The notes beneath the pieces were generated by a model. It was not told where the DNA came from. It did not search any database and worked only from the letters and a program-made list of their open reading frames with translations. Below are positions 1-9,298 of a DNA stretch of 64,000 nucleotides, piece by piece. The DNA lies in contig JAIPCZ010000001.1 in assembly GCA_021737975.1 (NCBI GenBank), positions 62,001 to 126,000 of the forward strand, in the 5' to 3' direction. The position numbers and the translations under genes were made by a program. How positions within the stretch are numbered: position 1 is the stretch's first letter; the number at the start of each line of letters is the position of its first letter. This stretch comes from Polaromonas sp. (GTDB lineage Bacteria > Pseudomonadota > Gammaproteobacteria > Burkholderiales > Burkholderiaceae_C).

Positions 1-65
1 GTGAGACCCTTTTCATCGCCGCCGTGGTCCTGGCTGCTGTGCTGGTGCTGCGGCTGGATGCCTGA
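1..65 (+). CDS. C-terminal end of a membrane protein (5' part outside window)
   Basis: An open frame runs from the window edge to a TGA at 63-65. Its last residues are ETLFIAAVVLAAVLVLRLDA, a hydrophobic stretch ending in a short polar tail, as at the end of a final transmembrane helix. Nothing more can be read, so the family is unknown; an MFS-type transporter is one possibility. It ends 17 bases before the convergent sugar permease gene. Confidence 0.35.
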   Translation, partial: ETLFIAAVVLAAVLVLRLDA

Positions 66-82
66 GCCAGCGAGCCCCGGCT

Positions 83-916
83 TCAGCCCTTGAGTCCGCC
101 TTGCGTCAGGCCACCCACCACCCGTTCCTGAAAAAACGCAATCAGAACGGCAATGGGCACGATCGCCACGATCAGCGCAGCCGAAATGATAGGCCAGGGG
201 AAGCTGAATTCACCCTGGTACAGCGTGATGCCCACGGGCAGGGTGCGCATCGAGGCGCTGGCGTTGAGTGACAGGGCCAGCAAAAACTCATCCCAGGCGT
301 TCACAAACGCCAGAATGCCCGCGGTGAAAACGCCGGGTGCGGCCAGCGGAATCACGACATGCCAGAGCGTGCCGATGCGGGTGCAGCCGTCGATCATGGC
401 GGCGTTTTCGAGGTCCTTGGGAATACTCTGGAAAAAGCTGACGAGCACCAGTGTGCATACGGGCAAATTCAACACGATATAGGGCAGCACCAGGGCGGTG
501 TAGGTGTTCAGCAGATTGAGTGCGCGCATGGTCTCGAAAATCGGCACCAGCAGGGTGACCAGCGGGAACATGCTTGATGCCACGATGGCGGTAAGGATGA
601 GCTGACGGTGTTTCAGGTTGAGCCGCGCAATGGCATAGGCCGCGCAGGCCGCCACAAACAGGGAGCAGATCGTTGCCAGCCCGGCCACGATCAAGCTGTT
701 GCCCAGGTATTTGAGCAAGGGTTGGTCGGTAAACGCCTGCACATAATTCTGCAGGGTGGGCGCGTGGGGCCACCAGGTGATGGGTTTTTGCACCAGTTCC
801 ACTTCGCGCTTGAGCGAGGTGAACAAGATCCAGATTGCCGGGAAAAAGCCATTGACGACCACCATGGCCGCAGCCGCGAAGCGAAGGCGGGGCGAGGACC
901 AAAATCCGGTGTTCAT
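83..916 (-). CDS. ABC sugar permease, MalG/CUT1 type
   Basis: Inner-membrane subunit of a binding-protein-dependent sugar importer, 277 residues, the usual length for the MalG branch. Hydrophobic segments are spread along the protein. The EAA loop that contacts the ATPase is visible as ENAAMIDGCTRIGTLWHVVIPL near residue 180. I start it at the ATG at 916, which overlaps the stop of the upstream permease gene in an ATGA arrangement. A longer frame to 979 would lie wholly inside that gene. It is the last gene of the leftward operon aldolase-ATPase-binding protein-permease-permease. Family assignment is secure; the sugar is unknown. Confidence 0.9.
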   Translation of the reverse strand: MNTGFWSSPRLRFAAAAMVVVNGFFPAIWILFTSLKREVELVQKPITWWPHAPTLQNYVQAFTDQPLLKYLGNSLIVAGLATICSLFVAACAAYAIARLNLKHRQLILTAIVASSMFPLVTLLVPIFETMRALNLLNTYTALVLPYIVLNLPVCTLVLVSFFQSIPKDLENAAMIDGCTRIGTLWHVVIPLAAPGVFTAGILAFVNAWDEFLLALSLNASASMRTLPVGITLYQGEFSFPWPIISAALIVAIVPIAVLIAFFQERVVGGLTQGGLKG

Positions 917-1812
917 GCGCTGTTCCCGATACGTTTCAGATAGACCGCCGTGACACACATCGACAGCATGAACATACACACCGCCAGGGTGGAGCCATAA
1001 CCCATGTCCAGATACTCGATGGTCGTCTTGTGAATCAGCATGGCCAGCGTCTCGGTCGCGTTTCCAGGCCCCCCTTTGGTCATGGTGTAGGGAATGTCAA
1101 AGGTTTGCAGCGCCGTGATGGTGCGGAAAATAAGGGCCACGATGATGCTGGGCATCAGCATCGGAATGGTGATCTGCCAGAACTGTTGCCACTTGCTGGC
1201 GCCGTCCACCTCAGCGGCTTCGTACAGCGATTTGGGGATCATTTGCAGACCAGCCAGCAGGATCAGCGCCATGAAGGAACTGGTCTTCCAGATGATTGTC
1301 AGACAGATCGCGGCGAAGGCCCAATTGGGCCGGAGCAGCCACATGGTCTGATCACCCGCCCCCGTCACACCGAGGCGGCGCATCACATCATTAACCACCC
1401 CGTACTCGGTATGGAAGAACCAGGCGAAGATCAGGCCGGCAAAAGACAGCGGCAAGGCCCAGGGCAGCAGCAGCGCCAGGCGCACCGGCCATTGGCGTTT
1501 GAAGGGCAGGTTGGCGAGCATCGCCAGGCCCAGGCCCACCACCAGGGCGCCGGGCACGGTGATGAGGGTGATCATGACCGTGTTTTTGGTGGCGTTCCAA
1601 AAGTCCTTGTCTTGCCAGATGTCCGCGTAATTGGCGAAGCCGACAAACTTGAAGGTGTCCGAGCCGCCAGACAATCGCAGGTCAAAGAAGCTGTTGTAGA
1701 TCAGTTTGCCAATCGGGTAGACCACGATCAGCGCGAGCAGGGCAAAAGCGGGCGCCAGCAGCATCACGCCCAAGGCCTTTTCGGAAGGGTCTCGAAGTTT
1801 GGCCAGGGACAT
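913..1812 (-). CDS. ABC sugar permease, MalF/CUT1 type
   Basis: Partner inner-membrane permease of the first ABC importer, 299 residues. It begins with a short cytosolic N-terminus, then a helix near residues 15-35. An EAA motif (YEAAEVDGASKWQQFWQITIP) sits around residue 195, and PYTMTKGGPGNATETL follows, typical of UgpA/MalF-like permeases of the CUT1 family. Its stop overlaps the next permease start by 4 bases, so the two are probably translationally coupled. The 52-base gap to the binding-protein gene is short enough for one transcript. Confidence 0.9.
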   Translation of the reverse strand: MSLAKLRDPSEKALGVMLLAPAFALLALIVVYPIGKLIYNSFFDLRLSGGSDTFKFVGFANYADIWQDKDFWNATKNTVMITLITVPGALVVGLGLAMLANLPFKRQWPVRLALLLPWALPLSFAGLIFAWFFHTEYGVVNDVMRRLGVTGAGDQTMWLLRPNWAFAAICLTIIWKTSSFMALILLAGLQMIPKSLYEAAEVDGASKWQQFWQITIPMLMPSIIVALIFRTITALQTFDIPYTMTKGGPGNATETLAMLIHKTTIEYLDMGYGSTLAVCMFMLSMCVTAVYLKRIGNSA

Positions 1813-1864
1813 GATGGCTCCAGTGCTTGTTGTGCTTGCTGATGGGGCTCGCGTCGTGCGCGGC

Positions 1865-3127
1865 TTAACGCATGACCCGGGTCAACCTGCTGTCAATCTC
1901 GGCCACACCTTCTGCCGGCGTCTTGGTCCTTGCCAGCATCGCGCTGGTGGTGGTGCGAATGGCATCACTCACCTCGCCGTAACGGGCGCTCATCGGGCGG
2001 GCCTGCCCTGCAATTACCACGTTGGCGGCGTCCTTGAACCAGGGCACCTGTTTGACGACGTCAGCATCGGTGTAGACGCTTTGAATGGTGGGCAAGAGCG
2101 ATCCTTCCATGGCCAGGAATTTGCTGGACGCGGGAGAAGCCAGAAATTGCACCAGTTTGGCAGCATCGGGTTTGCTCTTGCTGAAGGCGCTGACAGCCCA
2201 CTGCCAGCCACCGACGCAGGTGGCGCTCTTGCCACCGGCCACGGCGGGCAGCGGCATCACACCCACCTTGCCCTTGACCTGGCTGTCGGCGTCGTCGCGG
2301 AACCGATCCCAGGCAAAGCCCCAATTGATGGCAAACGCCACCTGGCCGGCCTTGAATTCATTGACGGTTGCGGGCGTCGTGACTTCGGCAATGTTCCTCT
2401 TCATGACACCCTGGTCGACCATCTTCAGCCACATGTCCATGCCTTTGGCCGCGGCATCCTTGTCCAGCGTCATCTTGCCGGAGGCGTCGTTGAACGCCTT
2501 GCCCATGCTCCAGTAGGGCAGCAGGAAGGTGCAGACGGCCCCCTCGATGGGTGCGCCCTGAATGGAGAGTCCCTGCAAATTGGGGTTCTTCTCGCCCTCC
2601 TGGATTTTCTTGGCGGCGGCAGACAGTTCGTCCCAGGTCTTGGGTTCCTTGATGCCGTACTTGTCGAGCAAATCCTTGCGGTAATACATGAACATGGCAT
2701 CAGCAAAGGCCGGCATCGCGGCGACCTTGCCGCCCACGACGTTGGCTTGCGAATAGACCGGCAGGTACGGCTTCATGGCGCTGGGGCCGCCGACATAGGC
2801 GTCCAGTGGCTCGAGCCAGCCTGCAGCCATGTACTGTGAGGGGTTGACGATATCGATCAGGTAGATGTCGATGGCCGAGTCTTTGGCATTGAGCACGGTC
2901 GACAGGTACTGGCGTTGCAGCTCGGACGTGGCGCCGCCGGTTTCAATCTCGATCTTGACGTTGGGATTGGTCTTTTGGTACTCATCGAAGAGCTTTCGCA
3001 TCAGGTCCGGGCGCTGGTTCTGGCCGCCGGAAAAAACCCGAAGCGAGGTTTGTTGGGCAAAGGCGCCTGCGGTCAGCGTGGTGCCAAGGGCAAAAGCAAT
3101 CAGGGAAGTGAGCGCGCGTCGTTTCAT
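1865..3127 (-). CDS. Extracellular sugar-binding protein of ABC importer 1
   Basis: Periplasmic solute-binding protein of 420 residues, the family's usual length (SBP_bac_1). A cleavable signal peptide is clear: KRR, a hydrophobic core, then AGAFAQQ with probable cleavage after AFA near residue 24. The mature N-terminus (TSLRVFSGGQNQRPDLMRKLF) and the IYLIDIVNPSQYMAAGWL segment resemble trehalose/maltose/glucoside-type binding proteins. It lies between the ATPase and permease genes in the leftward operon and so is under the same LacI-type control. A GGAGAC ribosome-binding sequence precedes the ATG. The ligand cannot be inferred. Confidence 0.9.
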   Translation of the reverse strand: MKRRALTSLIAFALGTTLTAGAFAQQTSLRVFSGGQNQRPDLMRKLFDEYQKTNPNVKIEIETGGATSELQRQYLSTVLNAKDSAIDIYLIDIVNPSQYMAAGWLEPLDAYVGGPSAMKPYLPVYSQANVVGGKVAAMPAFADAMFMYYRKDLLDKYGIKEPKTWDELSAAAKKIQEGEKNPNLQGLSIQGAPIEGAVCTFLLPYWSMGKAFNDASGKMTLDKDAAAKGMDMWLKMVDQGVMKRNIAEVTTPATVNEFKAGQVAFAINWGFAWDRFRDDADSQVKGKVGVMPLPAVAGGKSATCVGGWQWAVSAFSKSKPDAAKLVQFLASPASSKFLAMEGSLLPTIQSVYTDADVVKQVPWFKDAANVVIAGQARPMSARYGEVSDAIRTTTSAMLARTKTPAEGVAEIDSRLTRVMR

Positions 3128-3177
3128 GAATGTCTCCTGTGGGATGAGGGTTGGAAGGGTGAAGGAAAACTGGCTGT

Positions 3178-4251
3178 TCAGCGCAAAGCCTGGCCGGATT
3201 GCGCATCAAACAAATGCATGTGTTCTTGTGCCAGATAGACCGGCAGCGCGGTTCCCGGGCGCTGGGCAAAGCTGGCGGCGCAGCGTGCCACAAGTTCGCA
3301 GTTGCCCACCTTGAAGGTCACAAGTGTCTCGGCGCCCAGCGGCTCGGTGAGCACCACGCTGGCAGGCACCTGCACGCTGCCCGGCTGCGCTGACAAGGCA
3401 ATGTTTTCAGGGCGAATGCCAAAGGTCAGTTCCGAGGCGCTTGCTGCCTTGTCGGCAAGCGCAGCGGGCACTTCAAAATGGGCGTCGCCCAGGCTGACCT
3501 GGCCACCTTGCAAGCTGCAGGGCACCAAATTCATGGCGGGTGAGCCGGTGAAGCCCGCGACAAACAGGGCCGCCGGGGTGTTGTAGATTTGGTGCGGTGT
3601 GGCGTACTGCATTTTGTGCCCGGCGCTGAGCACGGCAATACGGTCCGCCAGCGTCATGGCTTCCACCTGGTCGTGTGTCACGTAGATGATGGTGGCGCCA
3701 AGGCGCTGATGCAACTTCTTGATCTCGGTGCGCATTTCGCCGCGCAACTGGGCATCGAGGTTGGACAGGGGCTCGTCAAACAAAAATACCTTGGGCTGGC
3801 GCACGATGGCGCGGCCGATCGCCACCCGCTGGCGTTGCCCGCCCGACAGGGCCGCGGGTTTGCGGTCCAGCATGTGGTCGATGCGCAAAAGTTTGGCCGC
3901 GTCCATCACGCGGCGCTTGATCTCGTCCTCGGGGGTCTTGCGCAGGCGCAGGCCAAAGGCCATGTTTTCATACAGCGTTTTGTGCGGGTACAGGGCGTAG
4001 TCCTGAAACACCATGGCGATGTCCCGGTTGCGGGGGGGCTCATCGTTGACGCGCTTGCCGTCAATGACCACCTCACCACCGCTGATGCCCTCGAGCCCCG
4101 CAATCATGCGCAGCAGCGTGCTTTTGCCGCAACCCGACGGGCCCACGAACACAACGAATTCGCCGTGCTGAATTTGCAGGTCAATGCCGTGAATGACGGT
4201 CGTCTTGCCGTCGTAGGTTTTGCTGACTTGTTTGAGTTCAACACTGGCCAT
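3178..4251 (-). CDS. ABC importer ATPase, MalK/UgpC type
   Basis: Cytosolic ATPase that energises sugar uptake, 357 residues, as expected for CUT1 ATPases with a C-terminal regulatory domain. Seen in order: Walker [10 protein letters not shown] near residue 38, the Q-loop [10 protein letters not shown], the ABC signature [14 protein letters not shown], Walker [13 protein letters not shown], the switch His in [11 protein letters not shown], then a TOBE/OB-type domain from about residue 240 ([10 protein letters not shown]). It starts one base after the aldolase stop and precedes the binding protein. MalK-like ATPases are sometimes shared between importers; a second copy lies at 14.6 kb. Confidence 0.93.
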   Translation of the reverse strand: MASVELKQVSKTYDGKTTVIHGIDLQIQHGEFVVFVGPSGCGKSTLLRMIAGLEGISGGEVVIDGKRVNDEPPRNRDIAMVFQDYALYPHKTLYENMAFGLRLRKTPEDEIKRRVMDAAKLLRIDHMLDRKPAALSGGQRQRVAIGRAIVRQPKVFLFDEPLSNLDAQLRGEMRTEIKKLHQRLGATIIYVTHDQVEAMTLADRIAVLSAGHKMQYATPHQIYNTPAALFVAGFTGSPAMNLVPCSLQGGQVSLGDAHFEVPAALADKAASASELTFGIRPENIALSAQPGSVQVPASVVLTEPLGAETLVTFKVGNCELVARCAASFAQRPGTALPVYLAQEHMHLFDAQSGQALR

Positions 4252-4252
4252 A

Positions 4253-5050
4253 TCAATACCCCTGCGCGTGAACTTTGATGTCTTGCGACCGAATGGTCGA
4301 CAGTGCCGCGGCAGAAGCGCGCATCAGCAGCCCGAGGTCAGAGGCACAACCGATGTAGTCAAAGCCGCAGGCACGATAGATCGCCACCGCCTCGGGCGTG
4401 CCGCCCACGGTGCCCACGGGTTTACCCACCGCGTGGCAGCGTTTGACACCCTCGGCCATGAGCTTGACCACGTCGTCGTGCATGAGGTCGCCCACATGGC
4501 CCATGGCACCGCTCAAGTCACCGGGACCAAAAAACAGCGAGTCCACGCCCGGCACATTGGCAATTTCTTCGAGCCTGGACATGGCCTCGGGGGTTTCAAT
4601 CTGCACGATCACGCTGACTGCGGCATTGGCGACCTTGAAATAGTCCTTGACCGTGCCAAAACGCGAGCCCCGGCTCATGCCGGCCATGCCGCGCACGCCC
4701 TCTGGCGCATATTTGGCCGCTGCCACGGCACGTTGCGCTTCCCCGGCGGTTTGCACAAAAGGAAACATCAGCGTCTGCGCACCAGCATCGAGCACGCGCT
4801 TGACCATCACGGTGTCGTTCCAGGGAATACGCGTGATCGGCAGCATGGGTGTGCCGGCGATCGCCTGCAGCAGATGGACAACGTCCATCAGGTCCAGCGG
4901 CGTGTGTTCCATGTCGACCACGGCCCAGTCGAAGCCGGCGCAACCCATGGCTTCGGCGACCACGGGCGAGGCCGACATGACCCAGCTGCCGACGGCATAG
5001 CCGCCGGGCAGGTCCTGTCGGGCGAGCAGCGTTTTGAAAGGGTTTTTCAT
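4253..5050 (-). CDS. HpcH/HpaI family 2-keto-3-deoxy acid aldolase
   Basis: Class II, metal-dependent aldolase of 265 residues, related to 2-dehydro-3-deoxyglucarate and 2-keto-3-deoxyrhamnonate aldolases. Such enzymes split a 2-keto-3-deoxy sugar acid into pyruvate and an aldehyde. Visible features are [15 protein letters not shown] near residue 40, [11 protein letters not shown], then the metal-binding [10 protein letters not shown] and [13 protein letters not shown] segments. I start at ATG 5050 because the upstream in-frame start lies inside the operator palindrome. As first gene of the operon it ties sugar import to a pathway that also needs the dehydratase at 6.4-8.1 kb. The exact substrate is not readable. 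Confidence 0.85.
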   Translation of the reverse strand: MKNPFKTLLARQDLPGGYAVGSWVMSASPVVAEAMGCAGFDWAVVDMEHTPLDLMDVVHLLQAIAGTPMLPITRIPWNDTVMVKRVLDAGAQTLMFPFVQTAGEAQRAVAAAKYAPEGVRGMAGMSRGSRFGTVKDYFKVANAAVSVIVQIETPEAMSRLEEIANVPGVDSLFFGPGDLSGAMGHVGDLMHDDVVKLMAEGVKRCHAVGKPVGTVGGTPEAVAIYRACGFDYIGCASDLGLLMRASAAALSTIRSQDIKVHAQGY

Positions 5051-5070
5051 AAATGGGCTCAAAACAGATT

Positions 5071-5086
5071 TTGTTAGCGCTAACAA
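5071..5086. promoter_or_regulatory. LacI-type operator upstream of aldolase-ABC operon
   Basis: TTGTTAGCGCTAACAA is a perfect 16-base palindrome with the central CG typical of LacI/GalR-family operators. It lies 21 bases upstream of the aldolase ATG. The same 14-base core occurs at 6317-6330 beside the regulator gene. Binding by the adjacent LacI protein is inferred. Confidence 0.8.
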
Positions 5087-5130
5087 TATCACATGGCAAC
5101 ACGCAAATACTCAGGAAAAACCCTGTAAAC

Positions 5131-5142
5131 TCATCTAGATGA
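5131..5142. promoter_or_regulatory. Second palindrome in the aldolase operon promoter region
   Basis: TCATCTAGATGA is a perfect 12-base palindrome, 81 bases upstream of the aldolase ATG and distinct from the LacI-type site. It could be the operator of another regulator, for example a GntR-family protein. No such regulator is in the window. It is a sequence observation only. Confidence 0.4.
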
Positions 5143-5218
5143 CTTGCCATATTGGCGACCGAACAGGCAGCCCACCGAGGGGTAGCGAGCCCCTGGCCCA
5201 TTTGCGACCTGGGGGCCG

Positions 5219-6289
5219 CTAGGTCGTCTGACGAATGACGAGCCTGGGCTCAAGCGGCATAGGGGCCGGCCGCGTCTCGTCATCAGGCATCGGCAGGTTC
5301 AGCGCCGAAAGAATCGAGCGACCACATTCCTGTCCAATTTGCTGGCGCGGCACCGCCAGCGTGCTGAGGCCGCCGCCCAACTGGCTGGCGATTGGAAAAT
5401 CACCAAAACCCAGCAAGGCCAGTTGCTGGGGGAGCTCAATTTGCATGTCAAGCGCCTGCAGCAGGGCACCGACGGCCAGATGGTCGTTGGCAAAGGCGAT
5501 GGCCCTCGGTCGCTGCGATGCTGTCATGCCTTGAATCGCCAGGCGTCCCGCCGCCATGGGTTCAATGGACGCCGCGGTCACAATCCTGACTTTGGCCCCG
5601 GCCTGGCGCGCCGCCTGCAAAAAGCCTTGGCCGCGCTCGTGGGCCCGGTAGTCCTGCACCACACCGCTGTCCAGAAAAATCAGGTCGTCATACCCACAAT
5701 CCAGCAAATGCCGGGCCATGACCTGGCCGACCTCGTGATGGTTGAAGCCGATTTGAGTGAATTCGGCCGTTTCAGGGTGTTTGTCCCACATTTCAATCAC
5801 GGGGGTGCCGGCCTCGCGCGCGCGGCGCATCAGCTGGATACTGCCCGGGCTGTGGTGCCGCCCGGTGACCACCACCGCGGCCGGCGCCCAGCCCAACAAG
5901 GCGCGCAGCTGGTTTTCCTCGCGATCGTGACTGTAGCCGCTGGGCGCCAGCATCAACTCGAGGCCCGCCGGCTGCAGCGTGTCGGAGAGCCCCTGAATGG
6001 TCTCGGCAAAGATCGAGTTGGCGACGCTGGGGATCAACACGGCCACCATGGCCGAGCGACCGCTGGCCAGGCTGCCGGCTTGCTTGTTTGGCGCATAGCC
6101 TGTTTCCCGCAGTGCCAGCAAAATGCGCTCGGCCGTTCCAGGCCGGACACTTTGCGGTGCGCGCAGCAGGCGCGAGACGGTCATCGTGGCCACGCCGGCC
6201 CGGGCAGCAACCTCGGCCAGCGTCACTTTGCCGTGGCTTCGGCGGCCCCCCGGCGGGATCGTAAAAATATCGGATTCAGGGTTTTCCAT
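5219..6289 (-). CDS. LacI-family transcriptional regulator
   Basis: DNA-binding repressor or activator of 356 residues. The N-terminal helix-turn-helix reads VTLAEVAARAGVATMTVSRLLR around residues 22-43, the classic LacI pattern. It is followed by a periplasmic-binding-like effector domain (VAVLIPSVANSIFAETIQGL onward), as in GntR/LacI gluconate-type regulators. I choose ATG 6289; a longer frame would start inside the operator at 6317-6330. It is divergent from the dehydratase gene, and matching palindromes lie at both flanking promoters. It therefore probably controls both operons and itself. The inducer is likely a sugar acid or its keto-deoxy product. Confidence 0.9.
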   Translation of the reverse strand: MENPESDIFTIPPGGRRSHGKVTLAEVAARAGVATMTVSRLLRAPQSVRPGTAERILLALRETGYAPNKQAGSLASGRSAMVAVLIPSVANSIFAETIQGLSDTLQPAGLELMLAPSGYSHDREENQLRALLGWAPAAVVVTGRHHSPGSIQLMRRAREAGTPVIEMWDKHPETAEFTQIGFNHHEVGQVMARHLLDCGYDDLIFLDSGVVQDYRAHERGQGFLQAARQAGAKVRIVTAASIEPMAAGRLAIQGMTASQRPRAIAFANDHLAVGALLQALDMQIELPQQLALLGFGDFPIASQLGGGLSTLAVPRQQIGQECGRSILSALNLPMPDDETRPAPMPLEPRLVIRQTT

Positions 6290-6316
6290 GATGACAGTTG
6301 CGTTAATCGGGGTTAA

Positions 6317-6330
6317 TGTTAGCGCTAACA
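6317..6330. promoter_or_regulatory. LacI-type operator between regulator and dehydratase
   Basis: TGTTAGCGCTAACA is a perfect 14-base palindrome identical to the core of the site at 5071-5086. It lies in the divergent intergenic space between the LacI gene (ATG 6289) and the dehydratase, so one site could govern both directions. Confidence 0.8.
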
Positions 6331-6362
6331 ACCTTTCCTTGCTTCATTTTTTTACCGCTATT

Positions 6363-8102
6363 TTGAATCCACTCAAAAAACTCGAAGAGCTGCGCAGCCG
6401 CCGCTGGTTTGCCGACACCGGCATGCGCGGCTTTGCGCATCGGCAGCGCATGCAGCAACAGGGCTGGCGCCGCGAAGATATCATGGCCCGGCCCATGGTA
6501 GCCATCATCAACACCTGGAGTGACTTGTCGCCCTGCCATGCCCATCTGCGGGAGCGCGCCGAATCGGTCAAGAAGGGGATTCTGATGGCGGGCGGTTACC
6601 CCGTCGAGCTGCCGGCCATGAGCCTGGGCGAGGTGATGGTCAAGCCCACCACCATGCTGTACCGCAACTTTCTGGCCATGGAGGTCGAAGAATTGCTGCG
6701 TAGTCTGCCCTGCGATGGTGTGGTGCTGCTGGCCGGCTGCGACAAAACAACCCCCGGCACCGTGATGGGCGCGTTCAGCATGGACATTCCCATGATTTTC
6801 TGCCCCGCAGGCACCATGCTCAATGACCGTTATGTCAAGAACGGTGTGTCGCGCACCGTGGGCGCCGGCACCCACACCCGCATGTTCTGGGACGACTACC
6901 AGGCTGGTGAGCTCGACGCCGCCGAGTTGCAACACCTGGAGAGCCGGATGACCCGCGCGCCAGGCACCTGCAACACCATGGGCACCGCGTCCACCATGAC
7001 CGGCATTGTCGAGGCGCTGGGCCTCACGCTGGCCGGCGCCAGCAGCGTTCCGGCCATGGACTCGGCCCACACACGCATGGCCACGGCCTGCGGCGAGCGG
7101 ATTGTCGGCATGATCTGGGAAGACCTCAAACCCTCCAGTCTGGTCACACGCGGCTCGTTCCAGAATGCCCTGGCAGTGCAAATGGCATTGGGCGGCTCCA
7201 CCAATGCGGCGGTCCACATCATCGCCATGGCCGGGCGCCTGGGCATCCGGCTCGGTCTTGACGACCTGGACGCCATGGCACGGCAGGTGCCGGTGCTGGC
7301 CAATTTGTTTCCCAGTGGCGACCGCCTCATGGAAGACTTCTATTACGCCGGCGGCCTGCCCGCCCTGATGAAAGTGATTGCCCCGTTCCTTTCGCTGGAC
7401 GAGCGCATGGTGAGCGGCCAGACCCTGGCGCAAACCGTGGCCCAGGCGACGGTGCTCGACGCCGAGGTGATCCGCCCGCTAGACAAACCGGTCAGCCAGG
7501 CGGGCGCGCTCGCGGTGCTGCGCGGCAACCTGGCACCCGATGGCGCCGTCATCAAACCCAGCGCGGCGACGGAAAAATTGCTGTGCCATACCGGTCCGGC
7601 CCTGGTCTTTGACAGCCAGGCCGAGATGCTGGCCGCCATGGCCGACGAGGCCCTGGAATGCACTGAAAACACCATTCTGGTGTTGCGCAACGCCGGCCCG
7701 GTGGGCGCGCCTGGCATGCCCGAGTGGGGCAACCTGCCGATTCCGAAGAAATTGCTCAAGCTGGGCGTGCGCGACATGCTGCGCCTGAGCGACGCCCGCA
7801 TGAGTGGCACCCACTATGGCACCTGCGTGCTGCATATCTCGCCCGAAAGCGCGGTGGGTGGCCCGCTGGCGCTGGTGCGCACCGGGGATGTGATTGAGCT
7901 TGACGTCAGCCAGCGGCGCCTGCACCTTCAGGTGCCGGAGACCGAGCTGGCCAGCCGCCGCGCGGCCTGGCGCGCGCCCAAACCGCTGCTGCAGCGGGGT
8001 TTTACCCGGCTCTACCAGCAGCATGTGACGCAGGCACACGAAGGCTGCGATTTCGATTTTTTACAGGGCAACCAGGCCAGTCCGGAACCGGTCATCTACT
8101 GA
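6363..8102 (+). CDS. IlvD/Edd-family sugar-acid dehydratase
   Basis: Iron-sulfur dehydratase that removes water from a sugar acid to give a 2-keto-3-deoxy acid. From the TTG at 6363 it has 579 residues, the size I recall for L-arabinonate and D-xylonate dehydratases. Conserved cysteines appear at NTWSDLSPCH (C58), LLAGCDKTTPG (C126) and APGTCNTMGTAST, which matches the [2Fe-2S] ligand pattern of this subgroup. Other in-frame starts exist (ATG 6288), but that one precedes the operator and overlaps the regulator's start codon region, so the start is uncertain. It is the first gene of the rightward operon and supplies the substrate for the HpcH/HpaI aldolase. Confidence 0.87.
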   Translation: MNPLKKLEELRSRRWFADTGMRGFAHRQRMQQQGWRREDIMARPMVAIINTWSDLSPCHAHLRERAESVKKGILMAGGYPVELPAMSLGEVMVKPTTMLYRNFLAMEVEELLRSLPCDGVVLLAGCDKTTPGTVMGAFSMDIPMIFCPAGTMLNDRYVKNGVSRTVGAGTHTRMFWDDYQAGELDAAELQHLESRMTRAPGTCNTMGTASTMTGIVEALGLTLAGASSVPAMDSAHTRMATACGERIVGMIWEDLKPSSLVTRGSFQNALAVQMALGGSTNAAVHIIAMAGRLGIRLGLDDLDAMARQVPVLANLFPSGDRLMEDFYYAGGLPALMKVIAPFLSLDERMVSGQTLAQTVAQATVLDAEVIRPLDKPVSQAGALAVLRGNLAPDGAVIKPSAATEKLLCHTGPALVFDSQAEMLAAMADEALECTENTILVLRNAGPVGAPGMPEWGNLPIPKKLLKLGVRDMLRLSDARMSGTHYGTCVLHISPESAVGGPLALVRTGDVIELDVSQRRLHLQVPETELASRRAAWRAPKPLLQRGFTRLYQQHVTQAHEGCDFDFLQGNQASPEPVIY

Positions 8103-8165
8103 TGAAACACCTCTTCAAGGCCGCGCTGGCCGACACACATTTGTTTTAACCCACCTTACATCATC

Positions 8166-9284
8166 ATGAGTTTGCAAAAAATTCGTTACGGCATCATTGG
8201 TTGCGGCAGCATGGGCCGCGAGCACATCGAAAACATCAAGGCCATGCCCGGCACCGAAGTCACCGCGCTGGCGGACACCGACGCCCACAGCCGTGCGCAG
8301 GCCCTCGAACTGCTGCCCAGCGCGCCGCCCGCGTTTGAGAACTACCAGGATTTGCTCGACAGCGGCCTGTGCGACGCCGTGGTGGTGGCCACGCCCAACT
8401 TCACCCACGTGGAGGTGCTGCGCCAGGCGCTCGCCACGCCCCTGCACATCCTGGCTGAAAAGCCGCTGTGCACCCGCGTGCAGGACTGCCATGAACTGGT
8501 GCAACTCGCCAGGAACAGAAGTGCGCTGGTCTGGGTGGCGCAGGAGTACCGCTACATGCCGCCGGTGGCGGAAATGATCCGTATGGCGCATGGCGGCGCC
8601 GTCGGGCAGATTCACCAGGTCAGCATTCGCGAGCACCGGGAGCCGTTTTATCCCAAGGTGGGCGACTGGAACCGCTTCAGCGCCAATACTGGCGGCACGC
8701 TGGTCGAGAAGTGCTGCCACTATTTCAACCTGATGGACTTCATCCTCAATGAGCACCCGCTGCGCGTGTTTGCCTCGGGTGGCCAGCGCGTCAACCATCT
8801 TGACGAGCGTTACCAGGGCCGCACGCCCGACATTCTGGACAGCGCCTATGTGATTGTGGAGTACCCGAGCGGCGCGCGCGCCCTGCTCGACCTGTGTATG
8901 TTCGCTGAAAACTCGATCGACAACGAGCAGATCATGGTGGTGGGCAACGAGGGCAAGCTCGAGTCGCTGCTGCCGTCGCTGACACTGCGCTACGGCCGCC
9001 GCGAGGACTGGGGCACACGCAAGGTCTGGGGCGAGCCCTCGGGCAGCGGCAAGGGGGTGTCGGTGCGCCGGGTGTGGGACACCAACATCAAATACCCGGG
9101 CCAGCACTTCGGCGCCTCCTTCATCGAGCATGAGAAATTTGCCCACGCCCTGCGCAATGGTTTGCCGCCCGAGGTCACCCTGGAGGACGGCCTGCGCAGC
9201 GTGGCCACCGGCATTGCCGCGCACCAGAGCATCGACACCGGCCGCCCGGTCGCCATGACTGACGTTTTGCCGGCGGGCTGGTAA
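8166..9284 (+). CDS. Gfo/Idh/MocA family NAD(P)-dependent oxidoreductase
   Basis: Sugar or cyclitol dehydrogenase-type protein, 372 residues. The N-terminal Rossmann fold shows YGIIGCGSMGREH near residue 8, then AVVVATPNFTH and the family motif AEKPLC around residue 98. The C-terminal GFO_IDH_MocA domain follows, with EKCCHYFNLMDF placing a probable catalytic His region near residue 180. It lies 63 bases after the dehydratase and 14 bases before the SDR gene, so it is very likely co-transcribed. In the pathway it may oxidise or epimerise the imported sugar. Substrate and cofactor are not determined. Confidence 0.87.
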   Translation: MSLQKIRYGIIGCGSMGREHIENIKAMPGTEVTALADTDAHSRAQALELLPSAPPAFENYQDLLDSGLCDAVVVATPNFTHVEVLRQALATPLHILAEKPLCTRVQDCHELVQLARNRSALVWVAQEYRYMPPVAEMIRMAHGGAVGQIHQVSIREHREPFYPKVGDWNRFSANTGGTLVEKCCHYFNLMDFILNEHPLRVFASGGQRVNHLDERYQGRTPDILDSAYVIVEYPSGARALLDLCMFAENSIDNEQIMVVGNEGKLESLLPSLTLRYGRREDWGTRKVWGEPSGSGKGVSVRRVWDTNIKYPGQHFGASFIEHEKFAHALRNGLPPEVTLEDGLRSVATGIAAHQSIDTGRPVAMTDVLPAGW

Positions 9285-9298
9285 GAAAGGGACCTGTG

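Noticed and set aside
6303-7433. Long open frames antisense to the dehydratase, Gfo/Idh and other GC-rich genes
   Set aside because: They mirror strongly coding genes, show no conserved motifs and have Arg/His/Gly-rich composition typical of antisense frames in GC-rich DNA.
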